From: Pseudomonadota bacterium
GTDB taxonomy: Bacteria; Pseudomonadota; Gammaproteobacteria; Xanthomonadales; Xanthomonadaceae
Length of the DNA stretch: 64,000 bases
Reading direction: 5' to 3'
Assembly: GCA_018242485.1 (NCBI GenBank)
Contig: JAFEBV010000020.1
Location: forward strand, 124,001 to 188,000
This document shows, piece after piece, positions 26,224-35,630 of this stretch (the stretch's first letter is position 1; every line of letters starts with the position of its first letter). Below the pieces are notes generated by a model. It did not search any database, was not told where the DNA came from, and was given only the letters and a program-made list of their open reading frames with translations. Made by a program: the position numbers and the translations under genes.

Positions 26224-26682
26224 ATGCCTCAACTCCGAGGAGAGCGGTTGCGCGCACGTATTGCGGAGGTTGTCAATGATCTGGCGCGGCAGTGCGAAGC
26301 AGACGGGAGGAAGTATGTATTCAATGCAAGTGATGTTGCACGGCGCGTTCCAACTACCAGGAAGTCGCTGGCCAGGGCAGACGAGGCAGTTTCCGAAATT
26401 CTGCAGCAACTTTACGCTCGCAGAAGGAAGGTCAATGGCGATGCGTCGTTTGCGAAGCTCCGTGAGGAAATCGTTCGATTGTCAAGAAAGGCTGAGGACG
26501 ACCAGCGATTGATCGAACAACTCCGACGGAATCACATTGCAATTTTCTCTGCACTAAGAGGAAGTTCGGTCAATATGGGGGAGATCATTCTTTGCATTCG
26601 CAAGTATTGTAACGAGCCGATGCCGGAGACTTGCCCGGCATGCGGCTACTGCACTGTGCCACTCGATTCTCTCCAGCAGTAG
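26224..26682 (+). CDS. Small coiled-coil/Cys protein, fourth gene of the recombinase module
   Basis: This 152-aa protein starts at ATG 26224 behind a GGAGG ribosome binding site, 39 nt after the third recombinase. The N-terminal half is basic and helical, with VARRVPTTRKSLARA suggesting a helix-turn-helix. A coiled coil follows (KLREEIVRLSRKAEDDQRLIEQL, shown here in part, about residues 78–100). The tail has CPACGYC, a possible zinc knuckle. TnpC of Tn554 and the small GMT protein occupy the same place and size, so it is likely an accessory or orientation factor. A hairpin at 26681–26701 overlaps its stop codon. Confidence 0.65.
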   Translation: MPQLRGERLRARIAEVVNDLARQCEADGRKYVFNASDVARRVPTTRKSLARADEAVSEILQQLYARRRKVNGDASFAKLREEIVRLSRKAEDDQRLIEQLRRNHIAIFSALRGSSVNMGEIILCIRKYCNEPMPETCPACGYCTVPLDSLQQ

Positions 26683-26743
26683 CAGGAGCTCGATTCCTGC
26701 TCAGTCGGTGCCATTCGTCGGGAGAACATCTCGAAGCGCGCCG

Positions 26744-29700
26744 CTATCTGCCTGGCGCGCGGCGCGCAGCGATCCGATCCTCGATCGCGCGTGCCGCGGG
26801 AAAGCCACACTGCACCAAGATATCGATGATTGACGTTAGCTCTGTGCTTGACAGCACGTCATCCGGGGTCGCTGAGTCCAAAATGATCTTGTCAAGCCAG
26901 TCGCATGCACGCTTCCCTACTCCGTGGTCTATCCAAAATTCAGCACTGGGTCCCTGGACGTTCCACCACGAAGTGATCACTTGAGCCAGCAAGGGAAGGC
27001 GGCGGTAGCTTGGGTCGACCTCCAACAAGGCCAACACCGCTAAGGCAACGAAGGGTGACCCTGCAACCTGTGTTGCCATTAGGATGAGCGCAGGTAGACA
27101 GCATTCGGCGCGGATCATGCCGAGTGGCAGGACATAGCAACGTAGATTCCCGAGTAGATAGCCATTCATGAACACTGCTGCGATCGCCCCAGCGGCATCT
27201 GACGTGACGCCCGAGGAGCGACCGTCGGTCAGCCTGCGCCAATGCCACGTCGCTTGAATCCGCTGCGTCACGGCTTCGCGTAAGGCCACCGCATCGGTGT
27301 CGGAAATCGCGTGGTCTCCAAGCCAAAGTTGATCGAGTGCACGCAAAGTGGCCTCTGCAGCTCTCAGAAGCCGGTCCTCGGGCAACGGCTCAAGGAATTC
27401 GCGTACGAAAGCGATATCAGCTCGGTCGGCGGCGATCGCAGAAGCAAGCGCTGCGGGAAAGTAAGCCTGGTTCCACTCGAAGGCTCGCTCTCCCGGCTCT
27501 TCATGAGATCGGCAGTTCACGCCATTCGCAGCCGCTGTCCATGGCCATGCATGACGAACGAGGCTCTCCAGCAGTTCGGGGCGAGAAACGCGCCACAAGT
27601 CCGTTGCCAGCGTGAGGACGCCGGAAGCCGCCGAATCATCCAATGCAAACCGACGCGGACGTGCCGGAGTCGCCGGCTCGGCCAACACTATGGAGTCTAT
27701 CCTGAGGCCGCTCCTGGGCTGGGGCTCTATTGGGTCGGGTAACTCAGGCCAGCTCGGCTCAAGGCCTCGGCCCGCGAGCCATGCGGCTTCCGCTTCCACC
27801 GCTGATTCGCGCCGGACGCGCTCAAGGGTTCTACGATCTGACTCCTGGGCTTCATGATGCGCCCGATAGTCAACGATGCGATCCTCGTCGTCGTCACGTT
27901 GTCTCACCGCATAAATTGCTGATGACATCGCCAACCGAACAAGGGAGCGCGTGATATCGGCATCCAAGAAGCGCTGCGCATCCATTTCCGCGCGTAGTAC
28001 CGAGACGATATCTGTACCTCGTTGTGCTGCTAGCTGGAGCAATGGCGTTGGACTGAAGGCCTGCGGATTTTGGCGATGCGCAGATAACAGGCCCATGGCA
28101 GCAATGGCCAGCCTATTGAAGCGCAATTGCTGAGGATGTGCCGGGGCGATCTCACTAAGAGCGGCTGCTGTCAACTTTTGCACAGCCCACGCACCATACG
28201 CGACCCGTGTCTCAGGCGAGCCATCTCTCATGACCAGCGCCGCGGCGATGAGCTTGGAGCGCTCGATCATTTCCCGCTCGACGTCGTCTTCTGGAGCTTC
28301 GCCCTCCACCTGATCTCGCGTGGCCCAGGCTATCCCCTTTTCCAGCAACTGAATTGGACAGCTCTTCTCGCTGATCACTTGTGTCAGCCGAGATACCAGG
28401 ACGCTCTGGGTGAAAGAAGGAGCGGATCGTCGCTCAAGCTCTGCGAACCTGGCCGCTTCGTCTAGCGGAGGTATGTACTCGAACCCTTGTATCTCGGAAT
28501 CGCCATCGATCGGCACATAGTTAGTGGCGTCGAGCCTGTTCAGTGCGTGTGCTGCCATCAGGCTCGGATCGGTCAGTCCGTTTCCTTCCTCCGATGGCGG
28601 ATCGAGTCGAGGTACTTCCGACAAGAGGGCTTCTCGCATTGATTCTCGAATCGACGCTGGGCCGGCCAGCGCGATGCGACCAAGCACCGATTCCAACGAG
28701 AACCTCCTGGATGGACGTTGTCGCAGATCAGCCAGGGTGACACCGGCAGCATCTTCCGGATTCACCCACGTCGAGGACAGCCACTCCTGTTCCTGGGCCA
28801 GGCGGATGCGGTCAAGCACCAGAAGCTTCGCCGAGGCTGCAAACGGCCAGATGGAATTCCGGGTCTGAGGCCAATGCGACAAGAGCACGTCAACTGCGAC
28901 TAGCAGATAGGCCGCAGGTGATCCATCCGGTCCCAGGATGTCCTCAATGATGGTTTCTACCGATTCGCCTTGTTCGATTCGCCAGTGACCCCATGCTTCC
29001 AGCGCCATGAGCGCGCTCCTGACAACGTCGCTCCCGTCTGAGCGCGACATCAGGAAGGACTGCTTCCAGGGAAAAGCCCGAGTTCTACTCGGAAAAGGGA
29101 CTTCAATCTGATCCGCGCCTGGCACTCGCTCGCCTGTGCGTCGGCGCACGGCGAGATCAATGACGCCACGGATCAAACGCAGCCCTTGCTGCTTGTCGGC
29201 CTTCAGCAGGTCAAGAAAGGGTGGACGGGCAGGCGAGGCCGGCAGATAGTGCCGATCCCAAGGAGCAAAGAGGCCGCGATGCGACCGATGGTCTTCATCC
29301 GGGTCTTCTTCTGAAAAGGTTCGGAGGAAGAGATCGGTAAGGGCTTGCGGCGCTGCATAGGGGGCAGTGCCAACGAACGACAACAGCTCGCCGAACACCA
29401 CATGACGATAACGATGGCCTGCTATTGAACGAAGGTACGAGGCAGCTTCATCAGGGCATAGGCGGCAACATCCCAAGAAGGCCTGGCGAAGACTTCCCAA
29501 CTGTCTGTCCGATAGCGAGCGAGACAGAACTGAGATCGCAGTGGTCGATTTCGAATTTAGGTCGTGTGGGTAGGAGGCTTCCTCTGCGGCTATCAGCCAA
29601 CCATGCAATCGCTTCACTAGCAAGGGCGAACAAGGGTCTTGACCAGCTAGAGCATTGCACCACCGCACGTACAACTCGACGAATTGCGGAATCAAGGCCG

Positions 29701-32023
29701 TCGGAAGGTCTTCGCCCTTTGCCAACGACCAAGCGATCAGGTTGAGCCATGCAGGACCGCGCGCACAGGTGAAATCATCGGTCAGCTTGCTCGTGTCGAC
29801 ACCCGCGGCGGCCCAGAATGGCGCAGCAGGTTGGGAGTCGACAACAATGGCGGCGCGGACGATTTCTGCCAGCAGCTGCGCGTCACTCGAAGCAAGATCA
29901 GGGAAGCAGCGATCCAGGACCTCGGTGGATCGCTCAGTGCGCACCAGCGCTAGCAAGACACAGCGGCGCCACGATCCGTGTGCACCCGGCACACTGACGA
30001 GTTCGAGCAAGGTTCGCCAGCCTGTCGCATCTGAGCCGAACTCGGCATGGAAACGGGCCGCAATCTCAACGCCGCGAGCCAGACGCATTGGCGCCGGGCT
30101 TGAAAGCGGCAATGCGCTGATGCGGTCTGTTTCCTCGAAGAGCAGGCAACCTATCGCCCAATCACCCAGCACGTCATGCGTAGGCTGGGCACGTACACCC
30201 GTGATATGGGTTAGCGTGCCGCTGGCGATGAGTGCGGCGACGGCGTCGGGAGGCAAAGCGCTCGTGTCCAGCGGCGACGATGAGGTCAGTAGGTGAACCG
30301 CCAACGACTGAAGCACGCGCTGGCGATGCAATCGCCCAGACGATGCCCCATCGCCAGTCTCCCACCACTGTCTGGCCATTTGCGCTTCGCTGAGGACCGA
30401 AGCTTGACTTGCGGTGCCGCGCGACAGGCGATCAAGGCGATACAAGTTTCGAACTAGCTTTTCGGCCGGATGTCCAGGACGCAACAAAGATGCAAGTGCT
30501 GGGCTGGCTTGACGAAGCTGCGCCATATCGCCGTCGGACAATTCGTCGATAACGAGCGCAGGCGCTTCGCCCATGTCCTGAAGGATCTGCGGTGGAAGCC
30601 AATCGCGGGCGTCCGCATCGAAGTCCGCTCGCGCGGTAGCGACAACGCGAAAACCGGGAATTCTTGCAACCTCGTCAAGGAGATCAGCTACCGTATTTCG
30701 TTGGCCTAGGTCGTCGAAGCGGTCAATGCCGTCGATGAACGCAATGCCTCCGCCATCACCTGCGATATCGGTCAAGAGCTCGCGTGCGCTTGCATCGCAG
30801 CCGAGCTGCGCCCTGAGTGCCGCCCAGCCTCCAGGAGGCACCCGATTGGGGGTCAAGACGATTACGCGGCACTCTTGACCGACGCGTTCGGCGATTTCCT
30901 TCAGCACGGCGGACTTGCCGGCCCCTCCAGAGCCTCGAATTTCCAGGTACCGTCCTTGTTCCAGCAATCGAAACGCTTCTTCGACCTTGTCTGTGCGATC
31001 TACCCGCACCCCGTTGACGGTGGAACGGATTGAGACCAAAGCATGGTGGGACGCCTCTGAGAGTCTTTCGCGAGCTGTACGCAAGTGAAGGTCGCCCGCG
31101 AGTCGATAGCCCTGCTCGGCGACCAGGCGATTGCAGAGAGCGGGTCCGTCCATATCGCCCCCGCTGGCGGCGACGCTTAGTGCAATCTGCTGCAACGAGT
31201 TCCACAGTTCGCTTGATCGCCCAGCATCCTCGGCGGTGAGCGCGGCAGCGCACCGATCACGTCCCCACAGTGCACAGAGTGATCCCGGACTCTCGAAGTC
31301 AAAAACCAGCACCTGAAACCGGGAAAGCAAACGCCAGACGGCATCATCGTCGTGAGCGGCACCCGCCACCTCCATGTTGTGGCGAAAAGCCGCCACGAAA
31401 TCCCGCATCTGCTGATGTGCGCTGCCCCCATGGTTCAAGCGGCGAAAGAACGCCTCCGCATCCTGGTAGTCACGTGCCCATTTGAGAACGACCTGCACGA
31501 ATTGTTCGATCTTGGTAGTGGATCGAGCAACGGCCACGGCTAGTTCGTGGTGCGCCTCACGGAATCCCGGCGTAGCGGCAGCACGACACGCGGATGCGAC
31601 GACTTGGGCAAACACCGCGTCGCTCGCAGAAAAAGTGACCGTTCGCTTGGCCTGCACTTCAAGGGTCGCCGAGCGCCCCTGTCCATCCACCCCTTTGACG
31701 ACAATGTCGTCCAACGGATGGCCCATGCTGCCGCGTTGAAAAGCCACGCGCGTGACCGCGACGCCCGGTAGTCCGCGGGCCTCACCTCCCGTTACAAGAG
31801 GCAGCAGATACTGGGCGCCAACGTGGCCCTCGAGCAGCGCGCCAGCGGGACCCGTCGCGGCTGGACTGACGGCGGAGGGAGCCTGGTCCGCCGGTTCGCG
31901 GGCACGATCTGGCCTTGCAACGCCGGTGGACACTCTTTTGCCGTCCTCGCCTAGACCTAGCGCTTCGTTTTCAGATGACGCGGACACGTGTTCGGACTCG
32001 TTTATTTGTCCACACTGTTCCAC
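26744..32023 (-). CDS. Nuclease–STAND NTPase, Avs-like putative antiphage sensor
   Basis: A 1759-aa protein. After a disordered N-terminus comes a PD-(D/E)xK-type nuclease domain (about residues 62–200), with D105/D106 in LDDIVV and E122, Q124, K126 in LEVQAKR, as in Cap4/DUF4297 effectors. A STAND P-loop NTPase follows: Walker A RGSGGAGKS (about 363–371), Walker B GIAFIDGIDRF (about 426–436) and VVATARADF (sensor-like). The remaining roughly 1200 residues are helical and probably bind a phage protein. In Avs proteins, target binding triggers NTPase-dependent assembly and DNA cutting. The GTG start at 32023 lacks a good ribosome binding site; an upstream ATG in the same frame is cut off by a stop. 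Confidence 0.75.
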   Translation of the reverse strand: MEQCGQINESEHVSASSENEALGLGEDGKRVSTGVARPDRAREPADQAPSAVSPAATGPAGALLEGHVGAQYLLPLVTGGEARGLPGVAVTRVAFQRGSMGHPLDDIVVKGVDGQGRSATLEVQAKRTVTFSASDAVFAQVVASACRAAATPGFREAHHELAVAVARSTTKIEQFVQVVLKWARDYQDAEAFFRRLNHGGSAHQQMRDFVAAFRHNMEVAGAAHDDDAVWRLLSRFQVLVFDFESPGSLCALWGRDRCAAALTAEDAGRSSELWNSLQQIALSVAASGGDMDGPALCNRLVAEQGYRLAGDLHLRTARERLSEASHHALVSIRSTVNGVRVDRTDKVEEAFRLLEQGRYLEIRGSGGAGKSAVLKEIAERVGQECRVIVLTPNRVPPGGWAALRAQLGCDASARELLTDIAGDGGGIAFIDGIDRFDDLGQRNTVADLLDEVARIPGFRVVATARADFDADARDWLPPQILQDMGEAPALVIDELSDGDMAQLRQASPALASLLRPGHPAEKLVRNLYRLDRLSRGTASQASVLSEAQMARQWWETGDGASSGRLHRQRVLQSLAVHLLTSSSPLDTSALPPDAVAALIASGTLTHITGVRAQPTHDVLGDWAIGCLLFEETDRISALPLSSPAPMRLARGVEIAARFHAEFGSDATGWRTLLELVSVPGAHGSWRRCVLLALVRTERSTEVLDRCFPDLASSDAQLLAEIVRAAIVVDSQPAAPFWAAAGVDTSKLTDDFTCARGPAWLNLIAWSLAKGEDLPTALIPQFVELYVRWCNALAGQDPCSPLLVKRLHGWLIAAEEASYPHDLNSKSTTAISVLSRSLSDRQLGSLRQAFLGCCRLCPDEAASYLRSIAGHRYRHVVFGELLSFVGTAPYAAPQALTDLFLRTFSEEDPDEDHRSHRGLFAPWDRHYLPASPARPPFLDLLKADKQQGLRLIRGVIDLAVRRRTGERVPGADQIEVPFPSRTRAFPWKQSFLMSRSDGSDVVRSALMALEAWGHWRIEQGESVETIIEDILGPDGSPAAYLLVAVDVLLSHWPQTRNSIWPFAASAKLLVLDRIRLAQEQEWLSSTWVNPEDAAGVTLADLRQRPSRRFSLESVLGRIALAGPASIRESMREALLSEVPRLDPPSEEGNGLTDPSLMAAHALNRLDATNYVPIDGDSEIQGFEYIPPLDEAARFAELERRSAPSFTQSVLVSRLTQVISEKSCPIQLLEKGIAWATRDQVEGEAPEDDVEREMIERSKLIAAALVMRDGSPETRVAYGAWAVQKLTAAALSEIAPAHPQQLRFNRLAIAAMGLLSAHRQNPQAFSPTPLLQLAAQRGTDIVSVLRAEMDAQRFLDADITRSLVRLAMSSAIYAVRQRDDDEDRIVDYRAHHEAQESDRRTLERVRRESAVEAEAAWLAGRGLEPSWPELPDPIEPQPRSGLRIDSIVLAEPATPARPRRFALDDSAASGVLTLATDLWRVSRPELLESLVRHAWPWTAAANGVNCRSHEEPGERAFEWNQAYFPAALASAIAADRADIAFVREFLEPLPEDRLLRAAEATLRALDQLWLGDHAISDTDAVALREAVTQRIQATWHWRRLTDGRSSGVTSDAAGAIAAVFMNGYLLGNLRCYVLPLGMIRAECCLPALILMATQVAGSPFVALAVLALLEVDPSYRRLPLLAQVITSWWNVQGPSAEFWIDHGVGKRACDWLDKIILDSATPDDVLSSTELTSIIDILVQCGFPAARAIEDRIAARRAPGR

Positions 32024-32050
32024 TCTAACGCGAGCGGAGCCCCAGCATAC

Positions 32051-32086
32051 CTATATCTTCCGACAATGGGCGGCTATAAAAGCCAT
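32051..32086 (-). other. 11-codon ORF upstream of and in frame with the Avs-like gene
   Basis: On the minus strand, GGGAGG stands 8 nt before an ATG at 32086, opening MAFIAAHCRKI, then TAG at 32053–32051. The frame is the same as the Avs-like gene, whose GTG lies 10 codons after this stop. It could be a leader peptide that controls translation, or the true start of the large gene cut off by a nonsense mutation. Confidence 0.45.
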
Positions 32087-32243
32087 AGTTTTTCCTCCCG
32101 TGCGCGCGCCAGACCTTCACTGGCGCTGAGAGGCCATGATCGAACCCCGCCACAGCGATCGGCCGCTGAAGTAGGCGAAGGGACGCATCCGAATCGGGTC
32201 GTTTTGGTCTGACACTAGGATAGTGAGTTGACCGGTGAGGCTG

Positions 32244-33257
32244 TCACTTGGCTGGCGCGCTAGTAAAGAGCAACGGCTCCGCAGGGTACTTAGCTTGTTG
32301 CATGACTGCTCTGCAAAGATCCTCAAGGCTGATGCTCAGCCGTGCTAGTTCCACGAGCGGATCGGCGGCTTGTAGAGAAAGAGGAGTCTTGCTCAGCGGC
32401 TCTCCCAATCGAATTCGTGAGACAGGACCTAGAGTGGTTGCTACCTGTTCCAAAACGAGTCCAGCAACGGACTTGTTGGCCGCCATAGGGACACGATGGA
32501 GCATTTCGTTCCGAATGTCGCCGAGCCTTCGAAGCCACCCAGGACTTGTCTTTGTGCCTAGTGCTGACAGCAGCAAACCCGCAATAGGATGCGCCTGATG
32601 TGAACGATTCGGCGACTTGTCTAGCCACTCCTCGAGCCTAGCACTGCTGTCGATGCGGTCAGGGGCGCCGATGTGGATTGCGACAATTTTGGCTAAGTGA
32701 TCGCGAGCAGACGAGAGCTCCGAGGCAAGAGAGTGGAAGTTTCCATATAAGTCGTGCAAGGCCGCATTGGAGAACCAGGTCGATGGCGACCTTTTTTCAG
32801 CGAACGCCCACGCAAGCTGATTGTGATAGCCATCTGAAACGTCTCTTAGCCGTAGGCCGGCGGTTCTTAGGCTGGTCCCTATGTAAGAAGCCGGTTCCGA
32901 GTACGACGTATCACCCGCCAAGTAGGCCCGGTGGCCTACAAACCCCCAAGAATCAGCGGCTCCAAACTCGTTCTTGGGGCCTCTATTTCCAAAGTCCCAC
33001 ACATCCATGGGCGCCGAATGTGTATCAGAGCGGTACTTGACGCAGACGCCCAAAAAACTGACGCCACATTGCTGGGTCGCGAACTGAAAGTGTTCAGTCG
33101 AAGTGGGAAAGACAATAGCATCTGAGTTCTTGTCGTCGGACACAGGAAAGAGTGCCCATCCTCGATTTGTAGGCGCTCCCCTAAGGCCGCCGGTGAAGTG
33201 AACTTCTCGGGTGGCGTAAGACTTTCCCGATTCAATCTTCAGATCTTTGATTTCCAT
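32244..33257 (-). CDS. HEPN-motif protein of unknown family
   Basis: A 337-aa protein I do not recognise as a whole. Residues about 1–120 look like a beta-rich domain, and about 160–330 are helical. In the helical part, R249-N250-E-M-L-H254 matches the RNxxxH signature of HEPN ribonucleases, which are common toxins and defence effectors. The gene is 220 nt upstream of the Avs-like gene on the same strand and may be part of its system. It is divergent from the 710-aa gene, which carries almost the same motif. The ribosome binding site is weak (AAGAG). Function as an RNase is inference. Confidence 0.55.
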   Translation of the reverse strand: MEIKDLKIESGKSYATREVHFTGGLRGAPTNRGWALFPVSDDKNSDAIVFPTSTEHFQFATQQCGVSFLGVCVKYRSDTHSAPMDVWDFGNRGPKNEFGAADSWGFVGHRAYLAGDTSYSEPASYIGTSLRTAGLRLRDVSDGYHNQLAWAFAEKRSPSTWFSNAALHDLYGNFHSLASELSSARDHLAKIVAIHIGAPDRIDSSARLEEWLDKSPNRSHQAHPIAGLLLSALGTKTSPGWLRRLGDIRNEMLHRVPMAANKSVAGLVLEQVATTLGPVSRIRLGEPLSKTPLSLQAADPLVELARLSISLEDLCRAVMQQAKYPAEPLLFTSAPAK

Positions 33258-33482
33258 TCGCTCTTGCTTACCTCTTTCATGCGTTGGCTTGATCTACAAG
33301 CTGAAGAGTCGCGCTAATCATACGGGTATTGCGCAGACGATTCGTTGTCGCCCAGTTGCGACGCCCAGTGACGTTACACTTCGGTCAACAACAACGCCTA
33401 GTGGGGTAGCGCCATGGCGGCCAACATCTAGATAGGACGCTCTCGGTCATGGCAATTTTGTGAATGCATTGGAGGAGAGACA

Positions 33483-35615
33483 ATGAGCACACCTTCGGAG
33501 GTAAACAGCCTGTATCGTCAGATTGCCGACTCAGCCGGCATGCGCTATCTCAATGGCGCCCACAGTCGCAGTTTTTCATTCAACATCTTTCAGATGAACG
33601 CACTAGAACTTATTGAGGCGTCGCGCAGGGTGCGCGATCCCGAACTAGGTCTGTCACTCATGCTGGAAAAGAATCGCGAGGCGGGCCAACAGGCCCATCG
33701 CGAGTTAAACCGCCATGTGCACAATTTTGTGTCGTCTGCGCTGACTCTTGTCGAACACACCCGGATTTTCATGAGGGAAAATTACGAGTCGACAGAGATA
33801 CATAAGGCCTACGAAAATTACGTGGAATCGACTTTCGCGACAGAGCCAGTCGCGAATTTCGTGCAGGGACTTCGCAATTACATGCTTCATAGAGGGCTAC
33901 CTAGCTCTCACATGTTCTTGTCTTTTCAGAGCAATCCCGGCGCTACTGACGGCAGCGCAACACAAGAAACAGGCGTTCGATATGACACCGCTTCACTACT
34001 TGAGTGGAACAAGTGGAAGCAACCAGCTCGCAGATATCTCGAAGAGTCCGGAGTGAACCTGGATATTCACAGGTTCGTAGAAGACTACTTGGTTCTCGTC
34101 AACCGTTTTCACGCATGGCTGGGTACAGCACTCCAAGCTCACCACCAGACAGATCTGCAAGAGCTAGCTCAGCTGCAGCTCCGCTTGGCGGCAGAGAAAC
34201 CGCCAACGGAACCCAAGAAGGACTTTCACGATCAGGGAGCCGGTCTCGTTGAATCAGAGCCGTTCGAATTTTCATCTGTCCGCAGCGCACTGATTAGTCA
34301 GGCTGCTATTAAGCTGCTGGAGAACCTTCGGGAGCTTCACTTTAAGCCAGCCTCGTCCGACGAATTTCCGAGTCAACGGCCTGTTAATGTCGCGATATCA
34401 AGCTCTGACCTTGTTGACACGCCAGTGTTCTGGGGCCTGGATATCAACAGCGAACGCGTAGTCGCGTTCATCGAGAAGGATGGGAAACGTCTTGGTCTCT
34501 CTGAACAAGACTTTCGGAGCCTGGATGACTTGATCGACGTGTTACTCGCAGCGTCAGGGACCCGTTCCAGACTGAGCCGGTCGTTTGTAGAAGAGACTTT
34601 CATTGGCTGGGCACGAGAGCGATTTGCGGGTGGCGAGAGAACCTTTGTCGATGCAGTGAGCGCCCTTGCGCGCGACAAAGTCCAACAGGTTGAAGTATGG
34701 GCGCCAGTTGCTCATCTAGAGATCGAGGAAGCCTTTGAGTTCGGGCCCGTTCGAATTGCACCGATGACGGCAGAGCAGATAGACAAGATGCAAGCGTTAC
34801 ACGCGAATTTTCCGCAGGATCAAGCGCAGCCCGTCAAGGATACATTTGATACGTTCAGAAAGGGGGTTCAAGGCTTCGCTGCCGTTGTAATTTCCATTGA
34901 AGCCGAGTGGGGGCTAGCCATGGAGCGCGGCAGACGCGTGGCGCAGGACGTCGTTAGCCTCCTACGATTCTTTTCGCCCGGAGCGATGAGCTCAGCGGAA
35001 TTTTGTCCTGTGGCACTCATGGGATCGGAATACATTCCTTCGTCAAAGCTACTTCTGTTAGCAGAGACGGGCTTCTGCATGTCAGAAGGTCTAGTGGATC
35101 AAAATGTCAGATTTTGGCGCATGCCGTCGAAGCAGCTGGCGCACATTAGAACCAGCGGGCTGGACAACGCATCCCTACTTGTCCTTCCTGATGGGCTAAG
35201 TGAATTCGCCTTGGCTGTTCGCTCTAGCCTTATTCTCTACAGCAGAGGAGTGACTCTAACGGATCCACTAGATCGCCTCCGGCATACCGTTTCCGCGTTG
35301 GAGAACGTTCTGCTCAAGCATGAAATGGAGCCGGCAGCAGCCAGTGTCGCCGCCCGAATCAGCTTCCTCGTCCCTAAGGAGCGCAGAGACCGTTCCCTCA
35401 TTGCACATATGGTTCAACAGGTCTACTGGTTGCAAGTTCATCCGCACCTCGAGCCGCTGACCCCACGTGAGAGCGAACTGCTGAATACGTTCACGCAATA
35501 TTCTTACAGCGCCCTGCAAACGGCGCTCTGCAACATGCAGTCGTTTAACTGGAAAAGGGATTTCGTGAACGCGGTCGACAACATGGCCTCAAGCGGCTCT
35601 ACCTGCGAGGGCTGA
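33483..35615 (+). CDS. Large HEPN-motif protein of unknown family
   Basis: This 710-aa protein starts behind a strong GGAGGAG ribosome binding site. Residues about 70–140 form a helical segment ending in R131-N132-Y-M-L-H136, which fits the HEPN RNxxxH signature. The C-terminal 120 residues (from DRLRHTVSALENVLL) also look like a HEPN-type helical bundle, as in ApeA-like proteins, but without a clear RxxxxH. The middle has alternating beta/alpha character and no motif I can name. It may be a self-contained abortive-infection protein. It converges with hamB, with only 15 nt between the stops, including a GAGTC/GACTC hairpin. Confidence 0.55.
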   Translation: MSTPSEVNSLYRQIADSAGMRYLNGAHSRSFSFNIFQMNALELIEASRRVRDPELGLSLMLEKNREAGQQAHRELNRHVHNFVSSALTLVEHTRIFMRENYESTEIHKAYENYVESTFATEPVANFVQGLRNYMLHRGLPSSHMFLSFQSNPGATDGSATQETGVRYDTASLLEWNKWKQPARRYLEESGVNLDIHRFVEDYLVLVNRFHAWLGTALQAHHQTDLQELAQLQLRLAAEKPPTEPKKDFHDQGAGLVESEPFEFSSVRSALISQAAIKLLENLRELHFKPASSDEFPSQRPVNVAISSSDLVDTPVFWGLDINSERVVAFIEKDGKRLGLSEQDFRSLDDLIDVLLAASGTRSRLSRSFVEETFIGWARERFAGGERTFVDAVSALARDKVQQVEVWAPVAHLEIEEAFEFGPVRIAPMTAEQIDKMQALHANFPQDQAQPVKDTFDTFRKGVQGFAAVVISIEAEWGLAMERGRRVAQDVVSLLRFFSPGAMSSAEFCPVALMGSEYIPSSKLLLLAETGFCMSEGLVDQNVRFWRMPSKQLAHIRTSGLDNASLLVLPDGLSEFALAVRSSLILYSRGVTLTDPLDRLRHTVSALENVLLKHEMEPAAASVAARISFLVPKERRDRSLIAHMVQQVYWLQVHPHLEPLTPRESELLNTFTQYSYSALQTALCNMQSFNWKRDFVNAVDNMASSGSTCEG

Positions 35616-35630
35616 GCCGAGTCGTTCGAC

